NCBI GenBank assembly: GCA_003427395.1
Contig: BFEA01000091.1
Span: 3,080,020 to 3,119,512, forward strand
Reading direction: 5' to 3'
From: Chara braunii
Taxonomy: Eukaryota; Streptophyta; Charophyceae; Charales; Characeae
DNA: 39,493 nucleotides
Each line of letters starts with the position of its first letter. The stretch's first letter is position 1. A program made the translations under genes and the position numbers. A model generated the notes under the pieces. The model saw only the letters and a list, made by a program, of their open reading frames with translations, did not search any database and had not been told where the DNA came from. Below are positions 1 through 9,700 of this stretch, in pieces.

Positions 1-3
1 TTT

Positions 4-22
4 GGGGTGGGCGGGGATGGGG
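4..22 (+). other. G-quadruplex motif
   Basis: Four G-runs of 3-4 bases are separated by loops of 1, 1 and 2 bases (GGGGTGGGCGGGGATGGGG), a very compact quadruplex pattern. It lies in a GC-extreme stretch (1-90) with further runs of C and G and short inverted repeats. This stretch is not part of the LTR copy that starts near 96. Folding is inferred from the pattern only. Confidence 0.6.
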
Positions 23-95
23 CACCCCCGCGGGGGGGGTCCGGGGGTCAAACCCCTACCCCGGCTTTGCCCCCGGGGGCCCCCGCTTGACAACC

Positions 96-580
96 CTGGT
101 CCTGGGCTACGAGGGAGCGGCACGTTTCCCGGAGCTCTCCCGTAATGCGGGGGTGCTGCCCACACAATTTCGAATTCGGGCGTCGGCAAGCTCTCCCGTC
201 GCTTCAACCTCTCGGAAACTTCCGCGCGGACTTTGTGAGTCCGACGCCGAGGCCTGGAGGCCTCAAACCAACCACCTCTACAACAAAAACCCGGCAGCCC
301 GGTCTTCGGTCCTTAGCCATCGTGGCCTCCTCCCCCTGCGGCCTTTCTTCGTTTTGATTCATTGCGGCAATTCGTCTTTGCGGAACTATTCAGTTTTCGT
401 CACCCTGGACTGACCCAACCTCCACGGGACTCCGTGGCGAAAGATCGATCCCGGGATAACCTCTGGTTCGAAACGAGAGTCCCCCGTTCCGACCGGGAGA
501 CTCAACCCCTACGGCAAAAAATCCTCGGCCACGCCCCTCCTATAACTCTGATCGGTGACTCGGTACGGGAAGCTGCGAGG
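96..580 (+). repeat. Partial 5' LTR of Ty3 element A
   Basis: This stretch matches, in inverse orientation, the sequence at 24302-24783 over about 480 bases with scattered substitutions. It lies just upstream of a tRNA-Met primer-binding site. The other copy extends about 150 bases further on its 5' side, so this copy lacks its start. The two copies diverge after GGGAAGC near 572-576, which marks the likely LTR 3' end. No clear TG...CA termini were seen. ORFs in this stretch are not considered genes. Confidence 0.75.
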
Positions 581-591
581 GGGCGTGAGGT

Positions 592-603
592 TGGTATCAG
601 AGC
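592..603 (+). other. Primer-binding site (initiator tRNA-Met)
   Basis: TGGTATCAGAGC is the classic plant retrotransposon PBS, complementary to the 3' end of initiator tRNA-Met. It lies about 15 bases after the point where the two LTR copies stop matching, and about 190 bases before the recognisable gag reading frame. It fixes the orientation and the 5' side of element A and is the main evidence for a plant-lineage host. Confidence 0.85.
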
Positions 604-721
604 TGATTCATTTCGGCTCCGAGGTTTTCCTATGACGATTACCCTGTTTAAGAGCTTTTCCTTTCTGAATTTTTTTTATAGATTTTTCTTATTTTTTAGT
701 AGGCTGGCTCCCCGTCGACGG

Positions 722-1588
722 CGGCCCGTGAATAGCAATCCGAACCGAGCTCGAGGTCGGGCTCGAGATCCGCCTCCCGCGATGGTGGAACCTGGAATTG
801 GAGGTGGAAACGACGACGATAACCACGCGGGGATGGCCAATCATCCCCTGTATCTTATGCCTCCTCCCTCCGAAGTTTCCATTTTCTCCGAAGATGATAC
901 CGAGCCTCGCACCTGGCTAGCCAACTTGAAAGCCCAGGGCTGGTCGGACGAGTTGCTCCGAGAACGAATTCCCGGAAGGTTAGCCGGAACCGCTTTCGAG
1001 TGGTATGGATAGCACCCCTTCACTAATTGGTTAGCGTTCCAGAGAAAATTTCTCGACAGATTTGATCGCATCGCACCAGGTCAATGCCCCCATTTAATAA
1101 AGGAATACACGCAACAGCTTCGGGAGACCTAGGCTAGATATGCTGAACGTTTTACGTACCTAGCCGAACGCTCCGGGGTGGACGAGAAAATGGTACGGAC
1201 TGATTTCGTCAGAGGATTGTCAGATTCTCGCCTGTGGAAAAAGATCCGCAAGAAATGCAACCCTATAGAACATACCCTGATGGAGCTAATTCAGTACGCC
1301 ATTAAGTACGGGAAAGAAAATTACGATGTGGGCCTGGACTCAGAATCCGACTAAGACGACCCTTCGGGTGTTCGACGCAATAGCTACTCCGCTACGGCAC
1401 GAACGTTCGAAGATCGCTTCGGGTTGGGTCCGGCAAAAAAAGCCTCGGATCAGAAAGCTTCTTCCTCTGCTTCATCCTCCCGTCGCTCTAGTCAAGCTCA
1501 AGGAGGCCGGGGCGAGGAAGAAGTATCCATGCAAGAGGTCGCGGCCCAACTAGTTATGGTAGTGGCCCCGTTGACGGAGTTTGTTTGA
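722..1588 (+). pseudogene. gag region of Ty3 element A (four in-frame stops)
   Basis: The frame of the downstream polyprotein is open back through this region but carries TAG at 1010, TAG at 1130, TAA at 1352 and TGA at 1586. The peptide reads as a retrotransposon capsid domain: a WLANLKAQGW-like start, FEWYG, then NWLAFQRKFLDRF, Y-x-ERFTYLAERSG and VRTDFVRGL, followed by a Ser/Arg/Gln-rich stretch before the zinc knuckle. There are no frameshifts over 870 bases, so decay is by point nonsense. At least three of the stops could come from single C-to-T changes in CAG, CAA or CGA codons, which is inference. Upstream, 622-710 is T-rich and non-coding. Confidence 0.75.
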
Positions 1589-1591
1589 GGT

Positions 1592-4207
1592 TTGCAGCGG
1601 CAACGCATAGCCGCCGCACAACGGCAACAAGCGGATATGGCCGCCGGGGCCCCTATGATGAAACCGGCCGTGGTCGGGGCTGTCTCGCCTCTACGCTGTT
1701 ATAACTGTAATCAGCCAGGCCACCTTGCGAAAGATTGTCCGAAACCTCGAACTCAGAGTGGGCCCGCGGGACCCACCGGACCTTCCCAAGTCCCGCTGGC
1801 TGCTCCAACCGCTGCAGGACAAGGGAGGGTGGCCACAGTAACGGATATTGGAACAACGGAAATGGTGACCCCTGCGGCCACCGAGATAGGACCTGATGAG
1901 TACATGGCTGCGGCGATATTCGAACCCGGGACCATTGGAGTGATACGTCACGTCCAAAGGATTACCGAGGAAAGCGACCTCGGGCCTTGGCAGCCGGTGT
2001 TCGAAGATCTCACGGCCCCTGGCCCTGAGTACAAAGACGGTCACATCGACGTGTTGGTTGCATTGAAGGCTCTGGATCTACGGATCCCCGTCCCTATTCC
2101 CTATCTGCTAACCATTTCCGAAGCGGCTAACGAAAAGTTGATCAAACAATGCCTCAAAAACAGGCGCGGATTCGAGGAAAGTCGAAAGGGCAAAAAGTCG
2201 GTCCTACGAGAGCTACCCACAAACGAGGAGTCACAGCCCTCGACCTCAAAGGTGCACGAAGCCAACCGGATAGGAATGATCCAGACCGTAGATTCCGCCT
2301 CGGAAAAACCCGAGGTATTCCTCCGAGCCTATCCTATAACCTGGAAAAGCGTTGAGTGTGACTGCAAGGTATGGGGAAACCCTTCGGCCGCCATCCTAGA
2401 CTCGGGATCGTCAGTGGTCGCCATTTCTTGGAGGTTGACGAAACGATTGGGAAGGGAAGAACAGGTTCAGCCCCTCCGACCGGATGAACTGTATATATCC
2501 GCTACGGAAAACAACATTCATTGTAAAGGGCGGATAACGAACGTGCCTATACGGGTGGGGCGGGTGCATTGTTTGTGCGATGCAATTGTCCTGGATGTAC
2601 AGGCGTATGATGTTTTACTAGGCATTCCGTGGCAGGCGGCGGTCGGAGCGCGAATGCACTTTGACAGCTGTAAGGTGGTGCTCACATCGGCCCACCCCAA
2701 ACCACAAACGATACCAATGAGATTGGCGGTGCGTATGCGCACCCAACCGGCGCCTCGAATCACCATGAAAGCCCATCAAATCAACATGATCCGACGCCTG
2801 TCACCAGGCGAAAATGAAACCTCGTCGGAAACTGACGAGGCTGACGTTCCCGACCGATATCCGATCCGGGTTCAGGATCGGTGGCGCCATTCCTGGCGAC
2901 GAGAACCCTTGGAAATAGTTCGGAGCGAGTCCGATTGGTCGAACGCGTTCTCCTCAGTGGTGCAGGGAGAACCCCTGCTGAGGGTGTCGCGAATAACTGA
3001 CCTTTCGAAACCCCCCATGTCTTTATATCTTAGGACGGACCCCCTGCCCGAAAGGTTTACGGAGCTCAGGGGGTTGTGCGATTTAACTTTCCGGCCTCCC
3101 AGGTCCCTGCTTACAAACGCAAAAGCCGTCCTGCTCTTGAAGGAAGGGGTGTCATTTCAACCCCGGACGAGGGAATATCGATGTAGGCCGAAGGAACTGA
3201 TACAGGTCTTTTCAGTGGAACCGTCGGCTGAAACCGAGCTTGAGAGCGACAGTAACATGGAAAATGAACCAATAAGCCCCGCAGACAGTCAACTTATCGC
3301 GACTGTGCTTTCGGCAAAAACCGACAATTCTCTGTTTGGTGCCTCACCCGAAGCCAACGCGGCAGTCCCCATGGTTACGTCGACGATCTCCGTCCCTGAG
3401 GGAAACGTGGACGTCCGGCTGCCGGTCCATATGCCTGACGACTGCAAACGCCTTCTTTTGGCAGTTATACGGGCCTACCCAGAGACCGTCAGTATCCAGG
3501 ACCACGATATAGGACTTACCCACCTGATCCAACATGCGATTGATACCGGTGATCGCACTCCGATACATTGCCGACCGTACCGTTATTCGTTAAAGGAAAG
3601 GCAGCTGGCCTTGGAAAGGGTACAAGAGTTCGAGCGGTTAGGGTGGGTTGAACCATCACTAGGACCGTGGTTATTTCCCGTGGTCCTCGTGCCAAAACGA
3701 AACGGTTCAGTTCGAGTGTGTATTGACTACCGCAAATTAAACGCTATTACTACCAAAGATGTTTATCCGCTGCCGCGGATTGACGATCTGTTGGATGCTA
3801 TCGAGTCCGCTCGGGTCTTTTTGAAGTTCGATATCCGACACAATTTTCACCATGTCGCAGTCCGACCGGAAGACCGGCCCAAAACCGCTTTTGTCCTGTT
3901 CGAGGGCACGTGGCAGTGGATCCGGTGTCCGATGGGAATTTGCAACGCCCCCGCAACATTCCAGCGGGCCATGAATATGGCCTTCGCCGAGTTCGTTAAC
4001 AAAACCCGTTTGACACAGCCGTTGATAAATTTATGTGTGATTGTGTACATGGATGATATTTTGGTCTTTTCCAAAACCTACAAGTACCATATGGAACATG
4101 TCGAATGGGTGTTGCATGCGTTGAAAGATCCAGGGTTCAAAGTGGCTCTGGAGAAAAGCGAGTTAATTCAAGCAGACTTTCATACCTGTAGTATGGCATA
4201 TATATAG
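1592..4207 (+). pseudogene. Ty3 polyprotein: zinc knuckle, protease, reverse transcriptase
   Basis: This is an open stretch of 871 codons. A CCHC knuckle (C36-x2-C39-x4-H44-x4-C49) binds RNA at the end of gag. An aspartic protease has its active site in ILDSGSSVVAIS, with Asp at about residue 270. A long spacer leads to the RT, from about residue 650, with SVRVCIDYRKLNAITTKDVYPLPRI, FLKFDIR for the first catalytic Asp, a conserved CPMGICNAPATFQRAMN box, and VYMDDILVFSKT with the YMDD box at residues 819-822. The RT converts element RNA to DNA in cytoplasmic particles. The stop at 4205-4207 is not natural: a short AT-rich insertion interrupts the connection to RNase H. The first codon given is only the codon after the TGA at 1586; translation would begin in gag. 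Confidence 0.9.
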
Positions 4208-4275
4208 AGCGCTTAATGGACCATTTGTAAAAATTTTGTACTCTTTCTTGATTTCAAACTTTATCCGAAATTTCC
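4183..4275 (+). other. Short AT-rich insertion between RT and RNase H
   Basis: Conserved RT sequence ends at ...SELIQADF and resumes at GYIVTVEGLKPDP. In other Ty3 elements these parts are directly joined. The intervening roughly 93 bases are AT-rich, contain a (TA) run and shift the reading frame. There is no clear GT...AG intron structure, since no AG occurs just before the resumption point. It is probably an inserted fragment or filler DNA. The exact edges are uncertain by about 6 bases. Confidence 0.6.
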
Positions 4276-4278
4276 TTT

Positions 4279-5070
4279 TTGGGCTACATCGTCACGGTCG
4301 AGGGACTGAAACCGGATCCCAGGAAGGTAGCAGCGGTTCGAGAAGCCCCGGCCCCGGTCACGCTCACTCAGGTTCGGGCCTTCCTAGGGTTGGCCTCTTA
4401 TTATCGACGCTTCATTCGGAGCCTTGCCTGCCTCGCCAAGCCACTAACGAACCTGCTGAAGAAGGAGGAGCAGCTGATCTGGACATCGGAATGCGAGGCG
4501 GCCTTTCGGGCACTCAAGGAGGCTCTGACATCGGCACCCGTGTTGGCACGTCCCGATCCGACAAGACAGTTCGCGCTGCATACCGACTGGCAGCCGCAGG
4601 CGATATCGGCGGTGCTGACTCAGCAAGGAACGGATGGAAGGGAGCACGTCATCGAGTATGCGTCGAAAACGCTAAGTCAGGCGCAGTCGAACTACGAGGC
4701 GTGCAAGGGTGAGTGCTTGGCGGTGGTGTGGGGGGTTCAGTACTTTCAACCGTATCTGTACAGCCAAAAGTTCGTGCTCGTGACGGATCACCAGCCATTG
4801 CTATCGTTGAGGAACAACACGGACTACACGGGTACCTTGGGAAGGTGGGCGGTGAGATTGCAGGACTACGACTTCGACATCCGCCACCGCGCCACCAGGC
4901 AGCACGGGAACGCCGATGGTCTAACGCGCCTCCAGCCGCCGAGCAAGAGTCCTGCGAATGAGAAGCTCATCCCGTGGAAGCCGATTTCGCCTTCGACGGA
5001 ACCCGGCTACGGGGAGGTGAATGTCCTCCGCAAGGGTACTACAGCAATCGGAGATGGCGATCTCCCATGA
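4279..5070 (+). pseudogene. Ty3 RT connection and RNase H domain
   Basis: This continues the Ty3 polyprotein in a new frame after the AT-rich interruption. It begins with the RT thumb and connection (GYIVTVEGLKPDPRK, RAFLGLASYYRRFI), then a tethered RNase H of the Ty3 type. Candidate catalytic residues are Asp103 (HTDWQ), Glu145 (GECLAVVWGV) and Asp170 (VTDHQPLL), with a late Asp in NADGLTR. RNase H removes the RNA strand of the RNA-DNA hybrid. The motifs look intact. The frame ends at 5070 and overlaps the start of the next ORF (PHD-like) by about 50 bases in another frame. Confidence 0.85.
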
Positions 5071-5665
5071 GGAGGCCGCCACCCCTTCTCCCCTTCCTTA
5101 TTCCTTAATCCCCTCTCCTGACCCTGACTCCCCTCCGAGCACGCCTTCCCAAATCTGTTTATTCTGCACCTTGCCCATGATACCAACAGGGGGAGATCCT
5201 CCCCTCGAGGGGCCTAGCTTTCTTCCCTGGGTACAATGTAGTCAATGTCACATCGTTCGGTCCCATGGGAGCTTTGCCCGGTATCGAAATGAAAAAAGTT
5301 GGAACTGTCCCAACTGTCGAACGGACCACATACCTACGAAAAAATGGTATCTAGAAGCTAGAACGGCAGATGGATTTTTGCCAAGCGTCCGCCAAGCGGA
5401 AGTCTGGACGGATCTTCTGCTATTACGGAGACTGACCGGCGATCCGCTGACGGAACTTACCAAGGTTGAACGGCGACGTGTCACGGAACGGGCGCACGAT
5501 TACTGCTGACAGGGATCCGTCCTACAAAAACGAAAAGACGATGATATCGACGGATCTAGTTGGCTGACGGTTCCACACCCACAGGCCAGGTTCGATTGGA
5601 CACGAGCCGCCCACGAGGAGGATGCGGTCCACTTTGCTGTCAAATACACGGAAAAAGCAAAAACT
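5054..5665 (+). pseudogene. PHD-like zinc finger plus start of integrase, Ty3 element A
   Basis: A reading frame follows RNase H, with an in-frame ATG at 5054; the frame is open from 5021. It has a Pro/Ser-rich leader, then CLFC, about 23 residues, WVQCSQCH, H, and SWNCPNC. This is the C4HC3 spacing of a PHD finger (residues 46-99 counted from 5021), with one ligand, the Cys after the His, replaced by Phe85. A TGA at 5507 interrupts the frame, which then continues as GSVLQKR..., a VP.P..R stretch and AAHEEDAVHFAVKYTEK. That last stretch resembles the H-H half of the integrase zinc domain. PHD fingers bind histone tails, so a role in chromatin targeting of integration is plausible but inferred. 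The integrase is cut off here. Confidence 0.65.
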
Positions 5666-5758
5666 CTATGTTCTTCTGCAATGCATTCACGGATTATTGG
5701 CCTAACGAAGGGGCAACTTCGTCCCAAATCCAATCTCAACAGGGAAATGCACAATCGA

Positions 5759-6545
5759 ATGGTTAGAATACTCCTCGCCATGTGGAACCTACAAGGTTTC
5801 AGAGACACCTCAGGTAGGCAGAAAAGGACAAGGGTTAGGACATGGATGCACGATAACAAAGGTTCAATTGCGTGCTTTCAGGAAACAAAATTGAACAACG
5901 ACAAAGTCAATGAGCTAGGTAGATGAAAGGACGGCCCACAGATATGGCCGACTGCAAGAGGAACGATGGAGAGCATCAAAATCTGGATACAAAGAGATCT
6001 GGAAATGAAGATCCTAAATTACTACGCTGATCTCTGGGGAAGATGAGCATGGGTGGTGCTAGGATTTGGAAAGTTGATATGGGCCGCAATATCCATCTAT
6101 GCACTTGTGGAAAGACGAAAATGAATAGTTTTTTTTTAAAAGATCTCAAACATGTACTACCGGACGTTGATGACATCGTTATAGGAGGCGATTGAAACAC
6201 ATAGTTATTGGACAACTGTCCAAAGGTTGCCCCAACGACGTGCTAGCCTTAGTGGATTTAATGAGAGTTTTTTACCTCTACGATTTGTTTAGAGACCTGT
6301 ACCTGACAGACAAGGGCTTCACATTGTTTTCGCATTGGGGCAGGGGCAAGAGATTGAATTTCTTATTAAGGAGCGGTACAACACAAAAAGTCGTGGTCAA
6401 GATAGCGGCGGTTAATAACCCAGCACCAGACCACAAGCGAGTGATTGGTATATTTAACTTAGTCCCAAAAGATGCAAGAGGGAGGAGTTATTTTAAATTA
6501 AATAGTTGTAATATGAGAGAGGAAGGACTGAACACGTGGACATAG
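5759..6545 (+). pseudogene. LINE 1 endonuclease (EEP/APE family)
   Basis: This is a remnant of the Mg-dependent endonuclease that nicks target DNA to prime reverse transcription. Readable motifs, across frames, are MWNLQGF near the start, CFQETKL (metal-binding Glu), IYALVERR, IVIGGD at 6178-6192 followed by TGA where Phe of the GGDFN box is expected and then Asn, GRGKRLNFLL where S-R-I-D is expected (Asp to Asn), and APDH near the end. Stops fall at 5924 and 6193, with further breaks between. No activity is expected. Confidence 0.75.
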
Positions 6546-7103
6546 GAGTTCTGGAATAGGTGGGGTAAACAAAAGGAAAATTTCGCCATGCTGGCGGATT
6601 GGTGGAAAGCGCGCACTAGAATCCTTTCCAATCTTCTTAATGTATTCTCAAGGATCATAGCACTGAACAGGAATAAGGCGGAAAGGGATTGTTGGAGAGA
6701 AGTAAAAAAAGCAGAGGAAAGAACGAAGGGACATCCAATTTCGGAACTGACATGGGGAAAAGAGAGAGCTCGTTGTTTGGCAGAATGGGATACACTACGA
6801 CAGGATAAGTCAGATCAATGGGCTGAAAGGGCAAAGGTCAAAGGATTAACAGTTTATGACAGGATATCGAAAGAATCCGTAAAAAAACTAGTCCCATCTA
6901 GAATCGTGCAGAATATTAAAGAGTTGAAACACCCGTTCGAGTCGGATAAACCATTAGCTCATTCTCCAAGGAATATTTGCAAATACACAGTACTATACTA
7001 TTGGGATATCCTAACATCTAGGAGACTTGGAGAAAGGGTCGATTCCAATTTGGCAATCGGATCCGACCATTGGATGAATACCAAGTTACGCCTCTTGATC
7101 TAG
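6546..7103 (+). pseudogene. LINE 1 linker between endonuclease and RT
   Basis: The stretch 6588-7103 is open for 171 codons and is rich in Lys, Glu, Arg and Trp (KAERDCWREVKKAEE, GKERARCLAEWDTLRQDKSDQWAERAK). This composition is typical of the helical linker between endonuclease and RT in plant LINE ORF2 proteins. No catalytic motif is expected here. The assignment rests on position and composition. Confidence 0.65.
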
Positions 7104-7139
7104 ATTGCCAGATTACACAAGAGGAAGCAGGGGAAGCGG

Positions 7140-7981
7140 CGAAGACGATGACTAATGGGAAAGACCCCAGGGAACGATGGTCTCCCAGTAGAATTGTATC
7201 GCCAATATTGGGAAACGCTGGAGGAAGACCTAGTTGAAGTCTATAATGAAATCCATTTGGGAGGGAATCTTCCAGAAAATGCACAGAGGGATTATTTCGA
7301 TCCTGTTCAAGAAACGAGACGTAAATGAAATACAAAACTGACGACCAATGTGTCATATAAAAGTTTAGCGAAGGTTTTAACCTGTAGGTTAGGAAAGTAC
7401 CTCCCCAACCTGGTGGAGGATGATCAGGCGGCCTTTGTGCAAGGTAGGTTCATTTATGAGAACATAGTCACAATGATCGAAGCTTTGGAAGTAGTCGATA
7501 AGGATGACTTGGATGTTGTGGTTCTGCCTCTCGACATGGAAAAAGTGTATGACAGGGTAAATTGGTCATATGTTTTAACTACCTTACGTTGGATGGGATT
7601 TGGGGAACTGTTCTATAACTGGGTTATTGCATTGTACTTTTTGTTGACAACAGCAGTCATGATGAACGACCACATCTCACCTCCATTCCGGTTATCACGC
7701 TCCCGAGACAAGGATGTCAATTGGACCCACTTCTCTTCATTGTTCACCTTGAGGTCCTGTTGAATAACATCAGAGCTCGGTCTCAAATCGTAAGACTAGA
7801 CACATATCACCAGGTCTGTAAGGTGAAAGCCTTAGCGTACGACTTGTTTGCAGTGTCGGCCAACACCCACGAGTCAATGTCGGCACTTCAGTATTGCCTG
7901 AAGCAATACGAAGAACTGTCAAACGTGACGATTAATTGGTCAAAATCAATCTTTTTCTGCCCCGTAATTACGAACCAGTAG
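7140..7981 (+). pseudogene. LINE 1 reverse transcriptase
   Basis: The fingers motif GKTPGNDGLPVELYRQYW lies at about 7157-7205. It is followed by NLPENAQ, then NVSYKSLAKVL, DDQAAFVQGR, and PLDMEKVYDRVNW with the first catalytic Asp at 7532-7534. The polymerase signature reads KALAYDLFAV at 7828-7857, where LINEs have (A/T)YADD(L/T). Two residues are missing, consistent with a 6-base in-frame deletion that removes the paired Asp. A frame change occurs near 7720. This would have been the target-primed reverse transcriptase and cannot be active now. Confidence 0.85.
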
Positions 7982-8111
7982 TGAATTGGGGGATGAAACA
8001 GATAAAGCACGAGCAGTCAGAACGCTTTTTGGGGGTGTAGGTGGCACTGTCCTCGTGTGTACTCCATCAGAATGAAATCATGCAATCAAGGATTATGCAG
8101 CGAATGACTAC

Positions 8112-8579
8112 ATGGGGAAAAACTCCACACTTATCATTGTTCGGTCGAGCACTGGTGGTGAATGTCGCCCCGTTCACACTCAGGATGGAGGGCTGGGGCT
8201 AACTGATCTGGAGAAGAGAAACGTCGCAATGTTGGCAAGGTGGGTGGTCTGTAGACTCCATGCAATTTGTATGAACGACAACAAACATCGGGTCTCATTG
8301 GGAGAACAAATTCTCAGTAGTAGGGAATGGAAGCTCAAGCGCTCTACAAACGTCTGAGCATGTGTCTGGATTGACTCTTTTTCGACGAATAAGGTGAACT
8401 CATTTTTTTTGGCAGTAGTGCTGGAAGCTTGGAGAAGAGTAAAGCCTGAAACAGTTAGCAACCGAAAAACAAAGAAGGAAGTCCTGTCACAAGTAATCTT
8501 CGAGAACCCTCTAATCAGGGATACAGAGGGAGCCATGCTCATGGCAAACGCAACACCTGGTAGCTTTGGCAGATCATAG
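8112..8579 (+). pseudogene. LINE 1 C-terminal ORF2 fragment
   Basis: The peptide DGGLGLTDLEKRNVAMLARW (8184-8243) matches the GGLGL.DL....AL..KW motif found after the RT in many plant LINE ORF2 proteins. A second open piece (8394-8579) continues in another frame and is not recognisable. Stops at 8355-8357 and elsewhere show decay. Confidence 0.65.
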
Positions 8580-8599
8580 GTAGAACGAGGAGTAGTGAG

Positions 8600-9700
8600 A
8601 ATAAGAGTTATATGGAATGATACGATGGGTCGGTGACAATCGGTAAATGAAATAAAAGAGAAGTTGAAACCTACCAGATACGTGAAGGTGAGGTAGACTT
8701 AGGTAATCGAAGCCCTTCCAGACTCGTGGTGGTTGATTATAAGCTAAGAGGGACTGAATCCACCAAGCACGTTGTCGGTCACAACGGTCCCGCGCCGCAC
8801 AGGGTGGGACCCTCTCGGTCGCGTCACGCAGGAGTTGGTCTGATCCTCGTCACGATACTCATGGAGCTTCCACAAGCCGCTCCGGCCGAGTGTTCCAGCC
8901 ATACCTCTTGCAAGCCCCTACGACAGGATAGGGCCTACCCGAGGCACGACTTACCTCCACCTGCGGGAGCTGTCACCTCCCTTCAGTGGGCGTATCCCCA
9001 CCGAGCTACCAGTCCACAGTACGAAAGCTGATCGCAGAGGTGAACCAGCCGATGGCGTTTCTCGTTCGCTGTAGCATAGGGGTTACGCGTGGTCCCACAC
9101 CTCTATCCGCACACGAACCGATGCACTGGGGGGCTGAAGTCCCAAGCGTGACTCATCGTCGGTCGACTAGGACGCATCTCACTCACCACCCGTTATACCA
9201 TATCACACAGAACGACACAAAACAAACAACACAACAATGCTCCTAGTCCCTTTTAATAGCTAACTCATAACTCTTCGACGCGGAAAGTCGGATAGGCGTC
9301 TTGCGCGAGACTTTGTATAAAACCGCGCAGACACAGAGTCCCCCCATACTGACTAGCAATGCATGAATACGCAAGCAGTCACAATGATGGCGTACTATGT
9401 AGTGCCCATAATCAAGCGGTCCCTCGTGGATCCGAGTGCCGCTTATGAAACTCAAGTGTTAATCTCAAAGTATCATGAGGGTCGACCCCTTCACGATATT
9501 GCACGGCTGAAGGAACAACTGTTTAGCCCCCCCGACACCTTCGACCCTTAGGCTGAGTGTCCTGGTGGGCAGGGCAAATAGGCTCTGCGTGGGGGGTGAT
9601 CCCTTCCACGCGGAGTCTAGGACCTGGGATGTCCTGGACAAGGACCTCGAATCCAGGCCCAAGACCAACGTCCGACTAAATTTTTTTTGAAGCAAACAAT
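8600..9700. other. Unassigned spacer
   Basis: I see no recognisable gene. Contents include a GC-rich half (8760-9190), a TATA-like site at 9316, a 62-codon ORF at 9363-9551 with no known motif, and an imperfect inverted repeat near 9590-9620 (GCGTGGGGGGTGATCCC / CCACGCGG). The TATA box and GC/AT pattern could be a worn LTR, but no partner copy was found in the window. Confidence 0.4.
9316..9322 (+). promoter_or_regulatory. TATA-box-like site
   Basis: TATAAAA lies in otherwise GC-rich sequence, about 25 bases before ACACAGAGTCC, which would be a reasonable start region. There is no demonstrated transcript or downstream gene, only a 62-codon ORF starting at 9363. It could belong to an LTR promoter. 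Motif evidence only. Confidence 0.3.

Larger units (their letters stand above)
96..5665 (+). mobile_element. Ty3/gypsy LTR retrotransposon A, 3' truncated
   Basis: The order is partial 5' LTR, PBS, gag, CCHC knuckle, aspartic protease, reverse transcriptase, RNase H, PHD-like finger and integrase zinc domain. RT before integrase, the DSG protease and YMDD place it in Ty3/gypsy. The integrase catalytic core and the 3' LTR are absent, because the match stops in the integrase HHCC domain near 5665, where LINE sequence begins. The gag-pol frame is open from about 362 to 4207 apart from four stop codons, so the copy is non-functional but only moderately old. Boundaries are approximate: the LTR start is cut by unrelated GC-rich sequence. 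Confidence 0.9.
5665..8600 (+). mobile_element. LINE-1-like non-LTR retrotransposon, decayed (LINE 1)
   Basis: The order is AP-endonuclease-like domain, linker, reverse transcriptase and a C-terminal GGLGLTDL segment, as in plant L1-type ORF2. Many stops and frameshifts separate the pieces. No ORF1 is visible upstream: the sequence passes straight from Ty3 integrase into the endonuclease, so the LINE is 5' truncated or was joined by recombination. The 3' end is not defined, and no poly(A) tail or target-site duplication was found near 8600. Confidence 0.85.

Noticed and set aside
622-710. Polypyrimidine tract with AG, possible 3' splice site before gag
   Set aside because: TTTTTTATAG and TTTTTTAG look like acceptors, but no convincing donor or exon upstream was seen; T-rich leader DNA is enough explanation.
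8726-9246. Two overlapping ORFs of about 100 codons in the spacer
   Set aside because: No motif; composition is mixed Pro/His/Arg typical of random GC-rich frames.
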